64,000 bases of DNA from Pteria penguin. Its lineage: Eukaryota; Mollusca; Bivalvia; Pterioida; Pteriidae. The translations under genes and the position numbers were made by a program. A model generated the notes under the pieces. It had not been told where the DNA came from, ran no database searches, and worked only from the letters and a program-made list of their open reading frames with translations. Where the stretch lies: NCBI GenBank assembly GCA_035048485.1, contig CM068588.1:25819118-25883117 (forward strand), written 5' to 3'. This document shows, in pieces, positions 61,701 through 64,000 of this stretch (position 1 is the stretch's first letter; each line of letters starts with the position of its first letter).

Positions 61701-64000
61701 AATCATTTTTAATTTTTTAAAGCTTAAATATTTCACCAAAATACATATTTACATTTCAAATTAATTTTTGAATTAAAATAAAAAAATTAAAAAAAAAATT
61801 AAAATTAAAATAAATTTTACCTGTTCCTGCTGGTGTTGTGCCTGTTCCTGAGCCAGAGTTTGGTGATGTACTTGCTCCAGAAACAGAGGATGGTGTTGTA
61901 CTTGTTCCTGAAACAGAACTCTGTGTTGAAGTTGCTCCTGAACCAGAACCTGGCGATGTACTTGCTACTGAACCAGAACTCTGTGTTGTACTAATTCCTG
62001 AACCAGATCCTGGTGATGTACTTGCTCCTGAACCAGATCCTGGTGATGTACTTGCTCCTGAACCGGATCCTGGTGATGTACTTGCTCCTGAACCAGATCC
62101 TGGTGATGTACTTGCTCCTGAACCGGATCCTGGTGATGTACTTGCTCCTGAACCAGATCCTGGTGATGTACTTGCTCCTGAACCAGAACTCTGTGTTGTG
62201 CTGGCCCCAGTTGTTGTTGACGGTGTTGGATCTGGTGATGCATCAATGTAATTACAAAGAGCACCTGTCCAACCTGTATTACATGTAGCACAATTGGTGG
62301 ACGTGTTGAATGTTGGTTCACAGTAACATACACCAGTAGTTGTGTCACAGATGCCATGGAGATTGCAAGGGTTTGAGGTTCCTCCTGGGCATGTGCTGTT
62401 ACAGCTGCTGCCCCAGTAACCAGAGTAACACACACAGTGCCTCTTCGTATCAAAACTACCATACTTACAGTAATCTGTACAGGTTATCTGGAAGGCTTGG
62501 TCATCTAAGAGACTGGAGTATGAGCTATCCAGACACAATGTTTCTATAGGGCCTGGAGAAGGTGTCAGTACTTCTTCACAGAATTCAGAGTATGCCATGA
62601 GAGAGGAGGTATAAGCATCCATCGACCCTGTGTACAGCACATCATTCATGCAATTCAAGACATAGCTATCTGTAGTCTGAGTACCTAATCCTGAACATTG
62701 GGAAGAAACAGGTGCATTGTAAATGATGGAATGGCACTTGTTTCTTGCGAGTTCAACAATTTCTTCATCAATTTTATATGCCGGAGGATCTCCTTTGAGA
62801 TTTACATTTGACGGTGTCCAGAACACACCCTCTGTGGGAAGATTGAATGTACGATTTCTGATCACATCATAAGAGGTGTACCCTAATCCCACATGGAAAT
62901 TCCACAGAGCTGTCAAGTGGGGGAAAGTTTTTCTAACGTATTCTGTGCTGGAGTACATAGCATAATAATCCTTTAACAGTACATCCCAAATTCTGACTTC
63001 ATCAACCCTACCATAAAAGTATGGAAATTCCTGTGGAGCATTGACTTTCCACCCTCCAAATCTAAGTAGTCCTCCATGTGTGAACACATTACTTGTAACG
63101 GTGACTTCCTTCCACCACACCAGCTCCATGTTGTGGATTAAGTAGACTGTGATTTGACTGGCCGTATTAGAGTACAGTATTGTCAGGTGGTACCATGTGT
63201 CTAGATGTACCGTGTAGTGTGAATCTATAACAACATTGTCCCATGTGATAATGAGGGTCTGATTCAGATGGACAGTTAGAGGAAGCAAATGCTGGTATGC
63301 AGCTATCAGACCAGTGTTAGAAATTGTGTTGAATTTGAACTCGAAGGTTGAACTTGTTCCAAACACATCAGTGAGGGATTGTGAGAATGAACTACTTCCA
63401 TTGTAAAACAAACTGAATCCACCTCCAATAACTTCTCTTGGCTCTGACACGCTCCCGTGACTGTATACAAATCCTGAGGGAAAGGAGCTGCTTAATTTCC
63501 ATTTATCGGCAAAGTCTGTATCAATAATTTTTGTGGAGATTTGGTTGTGGAGTACAGCACCAGTTGCTGTGATGAAGTCATTGTCCACATTACCGTCACA
63601 GTTCCCACATAGCCCTTCGACTCCTGAACACTGTGTGGCAGGGTCTAGTACATTGATAACCCTCATGAAACCCATCTCATATGTGACAGTTATTGTCCCT
63701 ATGCTGAGAATACTGAGTGTGTTCTGGTTGTCTTTTCTGAGTGTAACTCCACTTGTTACTGTGTATGTGGTGTCAAACTGGATAGGTGAGCTGTCGTGCC
63801 ATAACGAGAATTCATTTTCATTTGGTAGGGGGGCTTGGATGGTGAAATTACTGGTAGCTGTTTCCATCCATAAGCCCTTCACACAGATAGAATTCTTCTC
63901 ACCACAAGGTATTTGCCTTACATAGACAGTATATTGCGAAGCTTTGGTAAACACAAATTCTCCACTAGCTGTCATGGTGAAAGTCTGGCCATCAAACATG
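39816..64000 (-). CDS. Giant modular single-pass membrane protein with vWD-like, LamG-like and EGF-like repeats (5' partial)
   Basis: Exons in transcript order: beyond 64000-61821, 61583-59125, 58623-58402, 57746-56871, 56565-56436, 55704-55544, 54867-54742, 54596-53668, 52911-52820, 50249-50027, 49648-41565, 41128-40943, 40747-39816. All junctions are GT-AG and phases agree, giving 5,532 residues here. The ectodomain is eight modules: vWD-like, LamG-like jelly roll (ending DEVRIW, then a W.F.EG.G motif and a WxxSDL-type motif), a cysteine segment like a C8 domain, then EGF repeats (CxCxxGYWGxxCxxxCPGG). Module 8 lacks EGF and leads to a transmembrane helix at 41815-41883. A tail of about 420 residues ends ITRL. 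A surface or matrix adhesion, receptor or mucin-like role is inferred. I recognise no named orthologue. Confidence 0.9.
40943..41128 (-). CDS. Giant gene, penultimate coding exon: cytoplasmic, proline-rich
   Basis: The exon encodes 61 whole codons in a 2-61-1 arrangement, including PAPTPGLPGHGPRRLSGG and ending in SPTP. The APTPGLPGHGP motif is repeated at the start of the next exon, indicating an internal duplication of tail sequence. Confidence 0.88.
41565..49648 (-). CDS. Giant gene, 8,084-base exon: modules 5-8, transmembrane helix and proximal tail
   Basis: The acceptor at 49649-49650 and GTAAGA donor at 41564 bound an uninterrupted frame of 2,694 codons. It opens with the cysteine segment and EGF repeats of module 4 (EGF near 49440-49200). 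Modules 5, 6 and 7 follow, with EGF pairs near 47510-47270, 45660-45430 and 43770-43450, a spacing of about 1.9 kb. Module 8 (43450-41940) has vWD-like, LamG-like and cysteine parts but no EGF. The helix WWIIIVAICIAVLCITL is next, then a run of cysteines and a basic KKCGKKKEK stop-transfer sequence. Confidence 0.92.
41815..41883 (-). other. Transmembrane helix and juxtamembrane cysteine cluster
   Basis: A stretch of about 23 hydrophobic residues starting WWIIIVAICIAVL ends in six consecutive cysteines. Two further tryptophan/cysteine groups and a lysine-rich segment follow. The order indicates a type I membrane protein with the module array outside. The cysteines at the inner leaflet are plausible S-acylation sites (inference). 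Confidence 0.85.
49649..50026. other. Giant gene intron, 378 bp
   Basis: This is AT-rich intron sequence with nothing else recognised. Confidence 0.8.
50027..50249 (-). CDS. Giant gene exon with furin-like site (module 4, after the LamG domain)
   Basis: This 223-base exon (2+73 codons+2) encodes the link between the LamG-like domain and the cysteine segment of module 4. It contains GPYTPFPGGQLQLSDAQIP and then SSSRRKRRSTTVTIDSLC. The RRKRR at 50089-50103 fits the furin consensus R-x-K/R-R. No other module shows such a basic stretch at this position. Confidence 0.85.
50250..52819. other. Giant gene intron with one probable repeat
   Basis: This 2.6 kb intron is mostly AT-rich with no gene. 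The segment 50990-51415 has the style of a dispersed mollusc repeat ('gtattgctaaggcaatacag' ... 'tggtattactcgtgggggat'), but no second copy lies in this window. Confidence 0.5.
52820..52911 (-). CDS. Giant gene small exon (end of LamG domain 4)
   Basis: This 92-base exon was found by phase: the exon before ends in phase 2 and the exon after needs phase 1. It encodes FPEIRDHWNITYSKDDDN and then ALWHFDVMDQ, matching the W.F position after the LamG domain in the other modules (for example SLLVSHWSFRDG). The donor is GTAGGT, like another exon of this gene. Confidence 0.75.
53668..54596 (-). CDS. Giant gene exon: end of vWD-like domain 4 and LamG-like domain 4
   Basis: This 929-base exon (309 codons+2) starts GQFFINGVKTDVRDLSKP, carries the vWD terminal motif GLCGSC followed by a Ser/Thr/Gly linker, then a LamG-like domain ending CIDELRIWS. 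Its donor is GTAAAT. Confidence 0.9.
54742..54867 (-). CDS. Giant gene exon: middle of vWD-like domain 4
   Basis: This 126-base, phase 0-0 exon encodes GQFESCVVRKVKSVCLGS and onward to SMENQ. Its pair of cysteines and beta-strand pattern match the middle of the vWD-like domain in other modules. Confidence 0.88.
54868..55543. repeat. Intron with two tandem SINE copies (55022-55450)
   Basis: Two successive degenerate tRNA-derived SINE units occur on the plus strand, antisense to the gene. Each has 'ggtaaaaa(t/c)caaggtc' and a following 'ttatggtaggctttg' or 'ttatgggttg' block. The second has the family tail 'aagcaatgcataaggctgat'. Confidence 0.6.
55544..55704 (-). CDS. Giant gene exon: start of vWD-like domain 4
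   Basis: This 161-base exon (2+53 codons) encodes NCNTIEPAPTLPSKRIC and then GHTVANTETGIFRLVEQG, which aligns with the opening strands of the vWD-like domain in other modules. Confidence 0.88.
55790..56160. repeat. Intronic dispersed repeat
   Basis: Repeated phrases such as 'gatccaggttaaagtttttg', 'aagtaggcca.acttcaagatcaaggtcac' and 'aaaacttttg' occur twice with about a 120-base period. They are related to the array at 4650-5220. The segment ends in a (CAA)n tract. Confidence 0.55.
56436..56565 (-). CDS. Giant gene exon: EGF-like repeat of module 3
   Basis: This 130-base exon (43 codons+1) encodes a single EGF-like unit, ECPGGYATPCHDHGECN then CTCAVNW and CNTCSAGYTG. It is a discrete domain-coding exon, unlike the EGF units buried in the 8.1 kb exon. 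Confidence 0.92.
56871..57746 (-). CDS. Giant gene exon: LamG-like domain 3, cysteine segment, first EGF
   Basis: This 876-base, phase 0-0 exon begins VHFQADVHSTDISVVTNQW. It continues through GEIDRLILYSIPL and the W.F.EG.G motif (GWNFNEGFGS), then the segment with FYYYACFSD, and ends in the EGF wording CECDKGFWGQHCDK. Confidence 0.92.
57747..58401. repeat. Intron with degenerate SINE (58104-58350)
   Basis: It contains 'gtataaactaaagacctatg', 'tgggtgggtccattacaaaa' and 'ggccatgcatcagg', matching the SINE body and tail in plus orientation. The rest is AT-rich. Confidence 0.5.
58402..58623 (-). CDS. Giant gene exon: start of LamG-like domain 3
   Basis: This 222-base, phase 0-0 exon encodes ISTLTSIPTGYGLYLNNGY and onward, including GVVMAYAFQETFAVSIYDGK. 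These are the opening strands of a LamG-like jelly roll, continued in the next exon. Confidence 0.9.
59125..61583 (-). CDS. Giant gene exon: module 2 and vWD-like domain 3
   Basis: This 2,459-base exon (2+819 codons) encodes a vWD-like domain, a LamG-like domain with GEMDEVRVWHTAFTY, the motif SHWSFRDGEGD, a cysteine segment with NFYYVACVSD, and EGF repeats (CSCHHGYWGSSCNQICPGG). It then encodes the vWD-like domain of module 3 ending in GLCGGC. Confidence 0.93.
61821..64000 (-). CDS. Giant gene exon: module 1 and mucin-like linker (5' open at window edge)
   Basis: The frame is open to the edge; the first whole codon is at 63999-63997. The exon begins inside a vWD domain (FDGQTFTMTASGEF) that retains the calcium-site motif GLCGNCDGNVDNDF. 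A LamG-like domain (GRVDEVRIWDVLL), a cysteine segment, an EGF pair and a Ser/Thr/Gly/Pro linker encoded by tandem 30-base repeats follow. The GTAAAA donor is at 61820. Confidence 0.92.
61836..62200 (-). repeat. Coding minisatellite, 30-base unit encoding ASTSPGSGSG
   Basis: About twelve 10-residue units lie in frame inside the first visible exon. Six consecutive central units are nearly identical at the DNA level; alternate ones differ by CCAGAT versus CCGGAT, giving a 60-base higher-order period. Outer units are more diverged (ISTTQSSGSV, TSTTPSSVSG). The Ser/Thr-rich linker is a plausible O-glycosylated stalk between modules 1 and 2. Confidence 0.95.

Noticed and set aside
61838..62251. 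Plus-strand frame of 137 codons rich in Pro, Glu and Asp
   Set aside because: It is the antisense shadow of the coding minisatellite in the giant gene; the 30-base period keeps all frames open.

Overview
The window is animal nuclear DNA, most likely from a bivalve or other lophotrochozoan mollusc. It is AT-rich, has short exons bounded by GT-AG introns, and is crowded with tRNA-derived SINEs, small inverted-repeat elements and microsatellites. The octamer TACATGTA recurs throughout. The lineage is an inference from repeat style and protein similarity; no species can be named.

Three protein-coding genes can be supported. (1) At 7604-7721 on the minus strand is the first coding exon of a Gi-type G-protein alpha subunit; the gene continues to the left beyond the window. 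(2) From 9464 to 32848 on the plus strand is a complete TBC1D22-type Rab GTPase-activating protein. It has twelve coding exons plus one duplicated exon. Splicing one of the two alternatives gives 489 residues with an unbroken frame. (3) From 39816 to the right edge on the minus strand is the 3' part of a giant single-pass membrane protein. At least 13 exons encode about 5,532 residues here, and the N-terminus lies outside. Its ectodomain is eight copies of a module made of a vWD-like domain, a LamG-like jelly roll, a cysteine-rich segment and EGF-like repeats. The last copy lacks the EGF part. A transmembrane helix, a cysteine cluster and a cytoplasmic tail of about 420 residues ending in a PDZ-ligand-like TRL follow.

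Layout: 1-7603 is GNAI intron with repeats. 7722-9463 is the divergent GNAI/TBC1D22 promoter region. 9464-32848 is TBC1D22, mostly repeat-rich intron. 32849-39550 is the space between two convergent 3' ends. 39551-64000 is the giant gene. The three genes show no obvious shared pathway; their adjacency is ordinary animal gene order.

The most interesting signals are two. The first is the tandem copy of the TBC1D22 exon that carries the catalytic arginine finger (23714-23779 and 25558-25623), a strong candidate for mutually exclusive splicing. The second is the giant receptor-like protein, with its 8.1 kb coding exon, a furin-like site in module 4 and a coding minisatellite.
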